From Comamonadaceae bacterium (GTDB taxonomy: Bacteria > Pseudomonadota > Gammaproteobacteria > Burkholderiales > Burkholderiaceae_C), in contig CANFJF010000032.1 in assembly GCA_947447355.1 (NCBI GenBank), forward strand, positions 1 to 42,342: 42,342 bases of DNA. Reading direction: 5' to 3'. Under the pieces are notes generated by a model that did no database searches, was not told the origin of the DNA, and worked only from the letters and a program-made list of their open reading frames with translations. The stretch's first letter is position 1. Each line of letters starts with the position of its first letter. Below, one piece after another: positions 33,487-41,767 of this stretch. The position numbers and the translations under genes are program-made.

Positions 33487-34773
33487 ATGATGAAAAAAGA
33501 ACAAAACGACCTGCTGACACAAACCGGCCCCGGTACCCCACTTGGCAATCTGTTCCGCCGCTATTGGCTGCCGGCCTTGCTGTCTGAAGAGGTCGCAGTG
33601 CCTGATGGCCCGCCGGTGCGACTGCAGTTACTGAGCGAAAAGATGCTGGCCTTTCGGGACACTGACGGCAAGCTCGGTGTCATCGATGAATTTTGCGCGC
33701 ACCGCGGTGTGTCTCTGTGGTTTGGTCGCAATGAAGAAGGCGGGATTCGCTGCCCTTACCACGGCTGGAAATACGATGTCAACGGCCAATGTTTGGATGT
33801 GCCTTCAGAATTGCCTGAAAGCGGCTTTTGCCAAAAAATTAAACTCAAGTCTTATCAGCTGGTTGAGCGTGGTGGTGTGATCTGGATTTACATGGGCCCT
33901 CCCGAATTCCAACCACCGTTGCCCGAATTTGAATTTGCCACTGTGCCTGCGAGCCAGAGCTTCACCACCAAGCGACTGCAGGAATGCAATTGGCTTCAAG
34001 CCTTCGAAGGCGGCATTGATTCAAGCCATGTGTCTTGGCTGCACAGCGGGAGTCTTAACTCGGACCCGATGTTCAAAGGGGCCAAAGGCAACCAGTACAA
34101 CACCAGCGATTTACGTCCGGTATTTGATGTTGTTGAGGCCGAGGGAGGACTGTATGTTGGCGCACGGCGCAACGCTGAAGACGACCAATACTACTGGCGC
34201 ATCACACCGTGGATCATGCCCAACTTCACCATGATCGCACCGCGCGGCAATCATGCGGTGCACGGCCATTTCTGGGTCCCTATTGATGACAACAATAACT
34301 GGGCATGGAGCTTTGACTACCATCCAACGCGTCCTCTATCAGAAGAAGAAATGCAGGCCATGAAAGACGGCAAGGGCATCCACGTGCGCTACGTCCCCGG
34401 CACTTACCGGCCACTGCAAAACAAGGACAACGACTACCTGATGGACCGCGCTGCGCAAAAATCCGGTGTTTGCTACAGCGGTATTGAAGGCATCGCCATG
34501 CAAGACGCTTCACTGCAGGAAAGCATGGGCGCCATACAGGACAGAACACGAGAAAATCTCACCTCTACCGACAACGGGATCATCATGGCGCGCCATCGAC
34601 TGCTGAAAGCTGCCAAAGCACTGGCTGAACATGGAACGCCTCCCCCAGGCATTGACCCACAAGTACAACGCGTTCGTTCGGTCGCCATCCTGTTGAAGCG
34701 TGATCAGGTGTTCAAAGAAGCCGCCAAGGACGCTCTGCGTGCAGAGCCTGGCAAACCATACTCGTCGGTTTAA
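33487..34773 (+). CDS. Rieske non-heme iron oxygenase, large subunit (phthalate-dioxygenase type)
   Basis: A 428-aa ring-hydroxylating oxygenase. From ATG 33487 the opening NLFRRYWLPALLSEEV is that of the phthalate/vanillate-type family, which work as alpha-only trimers. Rieske ligands: C70-x-H72 and C89-x2-H92 (FCAHRGVSLWFGRN and CPYHGWKYD). Mononuclear iron ligands: D178-x2-H181-x4-H186 in GGIDSSHVSWLHSG. All are intact, so it should be active. An open frame extends upstream to 33337 but across the promoter. The ADH gene follows by 15 bp. The substrate is unknown; a phthalate-like or other aromatic acid is plausible, and O-demethylation is also possible. Confidence 0.92.
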   Translation: MMKKEQNDLLTQTGPGTPLGNLFRRYWLPALLSEEVAVPDGPPVRLQLLSEKMLAFRDTDGKLGVIDEFCAHRGVSLWFGRNEEGGIRCPYHGWKYDVNGQCLDVPSELPESGFCQKIKLKSYQLVERGGVIWIYMGPPEFQPPLPEFEFATVPASQSFTTKRLQECNWLQAFEGGIDSSHVSWLHSGSLNSDPMFKGAKGNQYNTSDLRPVFDVVEAEGGLYVGARRNAEDDQYYWRITPWIMPNFTMIAPRGNHAVHGHFWVPIDDNNNWAWSFDYHPTRPLSEEEMQAMKDGKGIHVRYVPGTYRPLQNKDNDYLMDRAAQKSGVCYSGIEGIAMQDASLQESMGAIQDRTRENLTSTDNGIIMARHRLLKAAKALAEHGTPPPGIDPQVQRVRSVAILLKRDQVFKEAAKDALRAEPGKPYSSV

Positions 34774-34788
34774 AGCGGACTTTTTTTG

Positions 34789-35895
34789 ATGACCACTTTT
34801 TCAGCCGCCGTCGCGGTTGCACCTGAACGCACTGAGTTGCAGACCTTCAGCGCACCAGCACCGAACACAACATCGGGCTTGTTGCGTGTGGCTGTGACCG
34901 GGGTGTGTGGCAGTGACTGGGCCTACTATCAGCAGCTACCGACCAGCCGAGGTTCACTGATTTTGGGCCATGAAACCGTCGGTCATATCGAGTCATTGGG
35001 TGAGGTCGCTGCGTTGAAGTGGGGCGTGAAAGAGGGTGACTTGGTCGCGCTTGAAGAGTACCTTCCGTGTGGTCATTGCAACTATTGCCGCAGTGGAGAG
35101 TTTCGGCTCTGTGATGCCACGGACTGGCGCTTGGGAGGTCTGCGTTATGGGGCCACAGGACTCAATGTGGCGCCTGGTTTGTGGGGTGGCTTTAGCCAAT
35201 ACCAGCACCTGCACCTGAACACGGTCTTTCACAAAGTACCACCCCGCGTGCTTCCCAAACACGCGGCGCTGGCATTGCCTTTGTCCAACGGCATTGAGTG
35301 GACTTATTTGCATGGCGGCGCAGGGCCAGGCCAATGCGTGGTGATTCAGGGGCCGGGACAACAAGGCTTGGCTTGCGTGGTGGCGGCCCGTGAAGCCGGC
35401 GCGCAACAAATCATCGTGACGGGCTTGTCAAACGCGACTGACCAACACCGGCTAGCGCTGGCCAAAGCGCTGGGCGCACACCACACTATTGACATTGAGT
35501 CGCAAGATTTACTGGAGACAGTAGCAGCCATCACTGGTGGCGACATGGCCGACCTGGTGATTGACTGCGCCTCCGGCGGCACTGATTCGGTCAAGACCGC
35601 GCTGCAATTAGCCCGCAAACGCGGAGTGGTTATATTGGCCGGCCAAAAGCGTCGCAAGCTGCCTGACTTTGACAGCGACATGATCATTGCGCGCTTTTTA
35701 ACGGTCAAGGGTATGCGTGGCCACAGCTATGAATCGGTTGAACTGGCGTTGCAACTGATTGCCGCCAATCGGCACAACGTGACCGACATGAGCACCCACA
35801 CTTTTGCGTTGAAAGAAACCGATTTGGCTCTGCGCTCACTGGTCGGCAAGGGTGTAGAGTCTGCGATTCACATGACCATTGACCCATGGTTGTGA
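34789..35895 (+). CDS. Zinc-dependent alcohol dehydrogenase (MDR family)
   Basis: A 368-aa medium-chain dehydrogenase. The catalytic-zinc Cys is in TGVCGSDWAYYQ and the His-Glu in LGHETVGHIESLG. The structural zinc lobe is complete: CGHCNYCRSGEFRLC. The nucleotide-binding region is VVIQGPGQQGLACVVAAREA, with an unusual GPGQQG where GxGxxG is expected (the Gly pattern is kept). It is placed second in the operon behind the oxygenase, so it may oxidise the dihydrodiol or an alcohol or aldehyde product. IclR follows seven bases after its stop. Confidence 0.9.
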   Translation: MTTFSAAVAVAPERTELQTFSAPAPNTTSGLLRVAVTGVCGSDWAYYQQLPTSRGSLILGHETVGHIESLGEVAALKWGVKEGDLVALEEYLPCGHCNYCRSGEFRLCDATDWRLGGLRYGATGLNVAPGLWGGFSQYQHLHLNTVFHKVPPRVLPKHAALALPLSNGIEWTYLHGGAGPGQCVVIQGPGQQGLACVVAAREAGAQQIIVTGLSNATDQHRLALAKALGAHHTIDIESQDLLETVAAITGGDMADLVIDCASGGTDSVKTALQLARKRGVVILAGQKRRKLPDFDSDMIIARFLTVKGMRGHSYESVELALQLIAANRHNVTDMSTHTFALKETDLALRSLVGKGVESAIHMTIDPWL

Positions 35896-35902
35896 ATCGA
35901 CC

Positions 35903-36700
35903 ATGACCGAAAACCCAAGCGCTAGCGACGACGCATCAAGTCCCCACCGACTGTCCTCCGTCGCATCGGCATTGCGCTTACTGAAAGTGTTTTCAGCAGA
36001 CGAACCAGAGCTCGGCATCACCACGCTGGCGCAACGCATGGGTCTGGCCAAGAGCACTATCCACCGACTGACCTCGACCTTGGTATCGGAAGGTTTTCTG
36101 GAACAAAATCCGCTCAACGAGAAGTATCGGCTGGGCCTGTCGCTGTTCGGTCTTGGCACCTTGGTGCGGCGGCGAATGAACGTCTCCACCGAAGCGCTTG
36201 AACACCTACACGAATTGCGTGACCGCACTGGCGAGACCGTGCACTTGGCCGTTCTGGAACAGGCCGACATCATGTATTTGTTCAACCTCGAAAGCCAGCA
36301 GGCTATCGGGATGCGGTCTTACCTGGGGGTTAGAAAGCCCGCCTTTTGCAGCAGTGAAGGACGTGCTATTTTGGCCTTCAGCCCTCCCGCAGTTGTCACA
36401 CGCGTGCTCAAAAGTGCCCTGCTGGCGCGAACACCTCACACCATCACAAAACCCGCCGCCTTGGTCAAACTACTCGCAGGGGTCGCGCATGCCGGTTACG
36501 CGGTGGACGACGAAGAAAGCGACGCGGGCATGCGCGGCTTGGCTGCACCCATCCGTGACGCCAGCGGCAACGTGATTGCAGCAGTCGGTCTGGCCGGTCC
36601 GGTGCAACGCCTGAGTAAAAAGAACTTGCGCAGCTTCACGCCCTCGGTGCTGCAAGCTGCGCAGGCTATTTCGAGACGTTTGGGGTATCGGCCTGACTGA
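35903..36700 (+). CDS. IclR-family transcriptional regulator
   Basis: A 265-aa regulator from ATG 35903. The N-terminal winged helix-turn-helix is SVASALRLLKVFSADEPELG, then LTQRMGLAKSTIHRLTSTLV-like text (actual TTLAQRMGLAKSTIHRLTST), and LVSEGFLEQNPLNEKYRLGL. The C-terminal effector domain contains AILAFSPP, GYAVDDEESDAGMRGLAAPI and AVGLAGPVQRL, all typical. Cotranscribed with oxygenase and ADH, it would make a feedback loop if it binds the palindrome at 33373-33407. Confidence 0.92.
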   Translation: MTENPSASDDASSPHRLSSVASALRLLKVFSADEPELGITTLAQRMGLAKSTIHRLTSTLVSEGFLEQNPLNEKYRLGLSLFGLGTLVRRRMNVSTEALEHLHELRDRTGETVHLAVLEQADIMYLFNLESQQAIGMRSYLGVRKPAFCSSEGRAILAFSPPAVVTRVLKSALLARTPHTITKPAALVKLLAGVAHAGYAVDDEESDAGMRGLAAPIRDASGNVIAAVGLAGPVQRLSKKNLRSFTPSVLQAAQAISRRLGYRPD

Positions 36701-36724
36701 ACATCGGTTGACGCACCTCCTTCC

Positions 36725-37747
36725 ATGCAAGCCAACGCCGCATTACCCGCACGCATTCCCGTCTACTTATTGACTGGCTATTTGGGCAGCGGCAAAACAA
36801 CGCTATTGGCCGCTTGGTTACAAGACAAAGAACTGGCGGAATCAGCACTCATCATCAACGAGATTGGCGAAGTCGGACTTGACCAGCATGTCTTGCGCGG
36901 CATGAGCGAAAGCGCGGCGCTGGTGGCCAATGCCTGCATTTGCTGCACAGGACTGCCGGGTCTTGAGCAAGCGCTGGCAGATCTCTTTTGGGCCCGTCTG
37001 CAACGCAAGATGGCGCCCTTTGCCAACGTCATCATCGAGACCACTGGGCTGGCGGACCCGACACCGATTGCCGCGCTGTTCAACACCGACGCTCTGTTGC
37101 GAGAACGTTTTCGATTGGCCGGTATCGTCACCACCTTGAGCGCAACCAGCGGCCTGCAAGTGCTAGTCAGACACAGTGAAGCCATGTCGCAAGTCCGCAC
37201 GGCCAACCTCGTCATCGTCACCAAGACTGACGTGGTCGCGACGGCTGACGTAACGGCGCTTCAGCTGGCTGTGCGCAACGTGAATACCCAAGCAGGCTTG
37301 GTGACATCGGCACGGGCCAGTTTGCCCGCGCAAACGATGCTGTCGCTGTTAGCAGAATACCCAAGAACAGAGACATCTGAAGTCAAAACAGTGCCTCATG
37401 ATGCAAGTGACACGGATGACCATGTGCACGACCATCGGCACGACTCAGCGCATGACGGCACACACCATGGTGCTCGAAGCGTCTTTTTTCCGCTTCCTGA
37501 CCCGCTCAAACGCCAAGCCTTCTGGACGCAGCTTGGCCGCTGGATACGCAAGCACCAAGCCTCGCTATTGCGTATCAAAGGGCTGGTTCTGATCAACGAC
37601 GGCTCGCTGGTCACTGTTCAGTGGTCATTGGGGGATAGCCACGCCGACATGGCACTTTTCAGCACCGCAGCAGATCCCGCCCACCGTCTGCGAACAGGAC
37701 TCACAGTGATCGCTCATCAAGACTTTAATGCACCCCTGTGGGACTGA
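36725..37747 (+). CDS. CobW/G3E-family GTPase, putative metal chaperone
   Basis: A 340-aa G3E P-loop GTPase. The N-terminal Walker A is GYLGSGKTT (residues 18-26), the metal-binding C-I-C-C motif is at residues 71-74 (ACICCTGLPG), the switch is VIIETTGLADPTPI and the guanine-specifying motif is VTKTD. A His/Asp-rich linker (DDHVHDHRHDSAHDGTHH, about residues 230-250) can bind more metal. A CobW_C domain (LRIKGLVLINDGSLVTVQW) follows. It lies 24 bp after the IclR gene, so is likely part of the Rieske operon. Known family members deliver Zn, Co or Fe to client enzymes; here the Zn-ADH or the mononuclear-iron oxygenase would be clients (inference). About 195 bp follow before the next gene, with no motif I recognise. 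Confidence 0.9.
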   Translation: MQANAALPARIPVYLLTGYLGSGKTTLLAAWLQDKELAESALIINEIGEVGLDQHVLRGMSESAALVANACICCTGLPGLEQALADLFWARLQRKMAPFANVIIETTGLADPTPIAALFNTDALLRERFRLAGIVTTLSATSGLQVLVRHSEAMSQVRTANLVIVTKTDVVATADVTALQLAVRNVNTQAGLVTSARASLPAQTMLSLLAEYPRTETSEVKTVPHDASDTDDHVHDHRHDSAHDGTHHGARSVFFPLPDPLKRQAFWTQLGRWIRKHQASLLRIKGLVLINDGSLVTVQWSLGDSHADMALFSTAADPAHRLRTGLTVIAHQDFNAPLWD

Positions 37748-37942
37748 AGTTCGAAGAATAAGCTGCACAAGCTAATGCAATCGGCAGGATTGAGCCCGAA
37801 ATCAAAGTCAAAAAGGATCGCGTCATTAGAATGCAGAGATTAGACTGAGTCTTGACGACGACACTGCAGTCCACAGGGGCTGGTGCATGTCTTGTAACTC
37901 AGCGCCTCAGCATTCATCAACCTAACGATCCGTCCTTCATCC

Positions 37943-38680
37943 ATGCTCTGTATCAAGAACATCAGCAAGCGCTATGGCCCGCAGGTCGCGCTAGATCAGT
38001 TGTCATTCGACATTCAGGCCGGTGAATTTTGCGTGCTGCTCGGCCCCAATGGCGCGGGCAAATCAACCCTGTTTCAAGTCTTGACAGGACTTTTTTCGCC
38101 GGACAACGGCGACGTCGAATTGTTCGGCGTCTCCATGCGACAAAACCCCCAGAAAGTCTTGGCGGACTTGGGGGTTGTGTTTCAACAGCAGTCACTGGAC
38201 ATGGACTTGTCTGTGTCTCGTAACTTGATGTTTCATGCTCAGTTGCATGGCCTGGTCTGGCGCCAGACGGAGCCGCAGGCCAAAGCCTTGCTTGAACAAC
38301 TCGGTCTGCCGGACGCTTGGGACAAGCCCATCAGGGCTTTGTCGGGCGGTAACCGCCGCAAGGTTGAGCTGACGCGGGCCCTGCTTCACCAACCTTCACT
38401 TATTTTGATGGACGAGCCTACCGTCGGACTGGACCCCAAATCCCGGCGTGACCTGCTGGAGGCGGTTACCCGCCAAGTTCGAGATCACCAGCGCATGGTT
38501 CTGTGGGCCACGCACTTGGTTGAAGAAGCCAGTCAGGCCGATCGTGTGCTGGTACTGAACCACGGAAAATTGATCGCTACGGGCTCACCTGAAGAAGTGC
38601 GAAAGCGACTGGGTGCAGACACCTTAGAGCAAGGATTCATCCAAATCACCCAGCCCAACCGGGCCAAGGAAAACGCATGA
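37943..38680 (+). CDS. ABC transporter ATPase of the PQQ-alcohol-dehydrogenase-associated system
   Basis: A 245-aa ABC-2-type ATPase. Walker A is GPNGAGKST (about residue 37), the Q-loop VVFQQQSLDMDLSV, the signature LSGGNRRKVELTRA, Walker B LILMDEPTVGLD, and the switch His WATHLVEEA. The order ATPase, YVTN beta-propeller, binding protein, permease is that of the cluster next to quinoprotein alcohol dehydrogenases (for example the ped region of Pseudomonas putida). Start ATG 37943. It overlaps the next gene by ATGA at 38677. Confidence 0.88.
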   Translation: MLCIKNISKRYGPQVALDQLSFDIQAGEFCVLLGPNGAGKSTLFQVLTGLFSPDNGDVELFGVSMRQNPQKVLADLGVVFQQQSLDMDLSVSRNLMFHAQLHGLVWRQTEPQAKALLEQLGLPDAWDKPIRALSGGNRRKVELTRALLHQPSLILMDEPTVGLDPKSRRDLLEAVTRQVRDHQRMVLWATHLVEEASQADRVLVLNHGKLIATGSPEEVRKRLGADTLEQGFIQITQPNRAKENA

Positions 38681-39657
38681 GCACGCTCAGATTCACCCGC
38701 CCGCTGGCCATCCTGTTAACCGGCCTGTTGACCGTTACAGCCTTGTTTGCCGAGCCCTTGGCTTGGGTCTCCAGCGAAAAAGACAACGCCATCACGCTGG
38801 TAGACCTGACCAGCGGTAAAGTGACCGCCACGGTGCCTACCTGCAAACGACCGCGCCACATGCAATTGACGCCGGATCGCCAACAAATGATCGTCGCCTG
38901 CAGTGACTCCCATGCCGCCGATGTGATTGACGTGGCCAGCCGAAAGTCTGTCAGACAAATCCCGATGGGCGATTCCCCGGAAATTTTTGACATCGCGCCA
39001 GACGGCAAAACGCTGTATGTCTCCAACGAGGACGATGCCGAGCTCAGCTTTATCGACGCACTCAATGGCAAGAAATTGGCGCAAGTCAAAGTCGGCAAAG
39101 AGCCTGAGGGTGTGAAGGTCTCTGCGGATGGCAAGACCGTCTTTGTAACGTCAGAGGTGGCCAACCGCGTGCATGTGGTCGACGTGGCCAGCAAACGCAT
39201 CAAGACAAACATCACCGTAGGAGCCAGGCCAAGACGCTTTGCGATAGCCGAAATCCGGCAAGAACTCTGGGTCACCAATGAGTTAGCCGCCAGCATCAGT
39301 GTGATTTCGCTCAAAGACTTCAGCGTGTTGGCGACCATCCCGCTCCAACTCAAGGGTGCCCGGTCCAGCGATATCACCCCGGTCGGTCTGGTGATGACCA
39401 AAGACGGCAAGCGCGCCTACGTGGCGATGGGTCGAGCCAACCATGTGGCTTTCATCGACATTGCCAAACGTGAAGTTACACACCAAGTGCTCGTCGGAAA
39501 ACGTCCTTGGAGCGTGGCCCTGAACGCCGATGAATCCAAGCTCTATGTAGTCAACGGTTTGTCAGACGACATGACCGTCATCGACACCGTCAAAGCCAAA
39601 GCGTTGCAGAGCCTGCCGGTGGGGCGTGTTCCGCACACCGTGGTGCTGACGGAATGA
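38677..39657 (+). CDS. YVTN-type beta-propeller protein of the PQQ-linked ABC cluster
   Basis: A 326-aa periplasmic seven-bladed propeller. The signal peptide LAILLTGLLTVTALFA-E is followed by tandem YVTN-like blades: TLYVSNEDDAELSFIDALNG, KTVFVTSEVANRVHVVDVAS, ELWVTNELAASISVISLKDF, KLYVVNGLSDDMTVIDTVKA. Ends VGRVPHTVVLTE. The ATG overlaps the ATPase stop, so it is translationally coupled. Its exact role is not known; such propellers are regularly found with PQQ-dependent alcohol oxidation. Confidence 0.88.
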   Translation: MSTLRFTRPLAILLTGLLTVTALFAEPLAWVSSEKDNAITLVDLTSGKVTATVPTCKRPRHMQLTPDRQQMIVACSDSHAADVIDVASRKSVRQIPMGDSPEIFDIAPDGKTLYVSNEDDAELSFIDALNGKKLAQVKVGKEPEGVKVSADGKTVFVTSEVANRVHVVDVASKRIKTNITVGARPRRFAIAEIRQELWVTNELAASISVISLKDFSVLATIPLQLKGARSSDITPVGLVMTKDGKRAYVAMGRANHVAFIDIAKREVTHQVLVGKRPWSVALNADESKLYVVNGLSDDMTVIDTVKAKALQSLPVGRVPHTVVLTE

Positions 39658-39664
39658 CGAAATA

Positions 39665-40855
39665 ATGAACACGAACCCCAATACGATCCAAACCAAAATA
39701 ATGCGGCAGGTGCTGTGCGCCAGTCTGTTGGCATTGACCACAACAGCCACGTTGGCGGCCAACTGGAAAATCACAATTCTGCAAGAACTCAATGCAGCCG
39801 ACCTTGAGAGAACGCGACTCGAGCGTGCCTACTTAGGCCATCCGGGGGGACCGGCTCAAGATGGCTGGAGCCAAGGCCTTGACGACACGCAGTTCGAGCT
39901 GGACAGTACCAAGACAAAAATCACCTGGGCATCTCAGAGCATGGCCAGTTTGGCCGCGGCAAAAACCGCCGCACAACAGGCAGAAAAAGCCGGGCATCAG
40001 GCGCTGGTTGTCGACCTGCCGGCCAGTTGGGTGGCTGCTGTAGCGAGTGCAGTCAAAATTCCGGTCGTGAACGTGGGGGCCAGTGCCGACAGCCTGCGCG
40101 AAAGCCAATGCCAGCGGCAACTGCTGCACACCCTGCCGAGCGAGCGCATGCGTACCGACGCCCTGGCGCAAGCACTGGTGGCGCGTAAATGGTCCCAAAT
40201 ACTCTTGCTCACAGGCAGCGGCCCTGATGACGCGATCCGAACCGCGACAGCCCTGGCCAGCATTCAGCGCTACGGTCTTAAGGTGGTGGCGCAGCGACCC
40301 TTTAAACAAAGTGCCGACCCGCGTGAGCGCGACTTAGCCAACCCAAAACTGCTCAGCAGTGGCGTGAACTACGACGCTGTTTGGGTGGTCGACACCTTGG
40401 GCGAATTTGCCCGCGCATTGCCCTACAACATCCAGGCGGCTAGACCCGTGGTGGGCGATGCCGGCATGGTTGCGCTGGGCTGGCATGCGCAATACGAACG
40501 CTATGGCGCGCCTCAGGTGTCGCGTCGCTTTGTCAAAAGTTTCAACCGCCCCATGACACAACAAGACTGGGCCAGTTGGATGGCTGGCAAGGCCATCGGA
40601 CTAGCCGCCAGTGGTTCGGTCAAGTCCGACTCAGCCGCCCTGCTGCAAGCGCTGAACCGATTGAGCCTCGATGGCTCCAAAGGTGTGCCCATGCAATTCC
40701 GACCTTGGGACGGACAGTTGCAACAAACCATGCTGCTCACTGACGGCCAGAGCGTCATTGGTTTGGCCCCTGTTGAGGGCGTGCTCCATCCCCGCAACAC
40801 CCTGGACACCCTGGGCGCAGACAGCGGTGAAAAACGCTGCACCAACCGACTCTGA
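39665..40855 (+). CDS. ABC-type periplasmic binding protein, PQQ-associated family
   Basis: A 396-aa protein with signal peptide VLCASLLALTTTATLA-A. It is a branched-chain-amino-acid-receptor-like type I fold (LERTRLERAYLGHPGGPAQD, AEKAGHQALVVDLPASWVA, VVNVGASADSLRESQCQRQL, VGDAGMVALGWHAQYERYGA). It lies 7 bp after the propeller gene and 5 bp before the permease. This receptor type, with an ABC-2 permease, is specific to the PQQ alcohol-oxidation clusters; the ligand is unknown. Confidence 0.85.
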   Translation: MNTNPNTIQTKIMRQVLCASLLALTTTATLAANWKITILQELNAADLERTRLERAYLGHPGGPAQDGWSQGLDDTQFELDSTKTKITWASQSMASLAAAKTAAQQAEKAGHQALVVDLPASWVAAVASAVKIPVVNVGASADSLRESQCQRQLLHTLPSERMRTDALAQALVARKWSQILLLTGSGPDDAIRTATALASIQRYGLKVVAQRPFKQSADPRERDLANPKLLSSGVNYDAVWVVDTLGEFARALPYNIQAARPVVGDAGMVALGWHAQYERYGAPQVSRRFVKSFNRPMTQQDWASWMAGKAIGLAASGSVKSDSAALLQALNRLSLDGSKGVPMQFRPWDGQLQQTMLLTDGQSVIGLAPVEGVLHPRNTLDTLGADSGEKRCTNRL

Positions 40856-40860
40856 CCGCC

Positions 40861-41733
40861 ATGACTCAAGACACCCTTCAGCCCCATGCCGAAACGCTGG
40901 TGCGCCAATCCGGCTGGCGTCACGCGCTGCTGGCCTTACAGGCCATCACGGGCCGAGAACTGTTCAAATTTTCCCGCCAATACGGGCGTTTGTTGTCTGC
41001 ACTGGTTCGGCCGCTGCTGTGGTTGGTCGTTTTTGCAGCCGGCTTTCGCAACGTCTTTGGCGTGTCAGTGGTCGATCCCTACGACACCTACATCACTTAC
41101 GACGAGTACATCGCCCCGGGTCTGATCGGTATGGTCCTGCTGTTCAACGGCATGCAGTCGTCTCTGGCGATGGTCTACGACCGCGAAATGGGTCTCATGC
41201 GGCTGCTCCTTACCGCCCCCTTGCCGCGCTGGTGGGTGTTAGCCTGCAAGCTGATGGCGACGACCGTGTTGTCACTGATTCAAGTTCTGGCATTCGTCAT
41301 CGTCGCGGGCTTGCTGGGAACCCAATTGCCGCTGCTCGGACCACAGTCCCCGCATGTCTTGTTGGCACTGGTTTCTGGCGCTTTGATGCTTGGCTCCATT
41401 GGCCTGCTCCTCAGCGTGCACATTCGCCAGTTGGAAAACTTCGCCGGCACCATGAACTTCGTGATCTTCCCGATGTACTTCATCTCCACCGCCTTGTACC
41501 CGCTGTGGAAGCTACAGGAATCGGGCGCCGAATGGGTTTACCAACTCGCCCGCTTCAACCCCTTCAGCATGGCCATCGAATGGCTTCGCTTTGCGCTGTA
41601 CGGCAAAGATCCCGGCTTTGCTCCTTGGGTGGTGCTGGGCACTTTGCTTGTTTGTTTTGGCTTAGCCTGCTGGGGCTACGACCCCCAGCGCGGATTTGGC
41701 CAGTTGAACAAACGCGGCGGCGGACCCAGCTAA
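40861..41733 (+). CDS. pedC: ABC-2-type permease, PedC-like
   Basis: A 290-aa membrane protein with about six helices (LVRPLLWLVVFAAGF; YIAPGLIGMVLLFNGMQ; MATTVLSLIQVLAFVIVAGL; HVLLALVSGALMLGSIGLLL; MNFVIFPMYFISTALYPLW; WVVLGTLLVCFGLACWGY). The segment SSLAMVYDREMGLMRLLLTA is the typical ABC-2 coupling region. It completes the ATPase-propeller-receptor-permease unit. In P. putida the homologue lies beside the quinoprotein ethanol dehydrogenase genes; none is within this window, so the enzymes may be left or right of it or absent. Confidence 0.87.
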   Translation: MTQDTLQPHAETLVRQSGWRHALLALQAITGRELFKFSRQYGRLLSALVRPLLWLVVFAAGFRNVFGVSVVDPYDTYITYDEYIAPGLIGMVLLFNGMQSSLAMVYDREMGLMRLLLTAPLPRWWVLACKLMATTVLSLIQVLAFVIVAGLLGTQLPLLGPQSPHVLLALVSGALMLGSIGLLLSVHIRQLENFAGTMNFVIFPMYFISTALYPLWKLQESGAEWVYQLARFNPFSMAIEWLRFALYGKDPGFAPWVVLGTLLVCFGLACWGYDPQRGFGQLNKRGGGPS

Positions 41734-41767
41734 GCCGCACCTCAATTTTTTCGAAAGCTATTCAACG

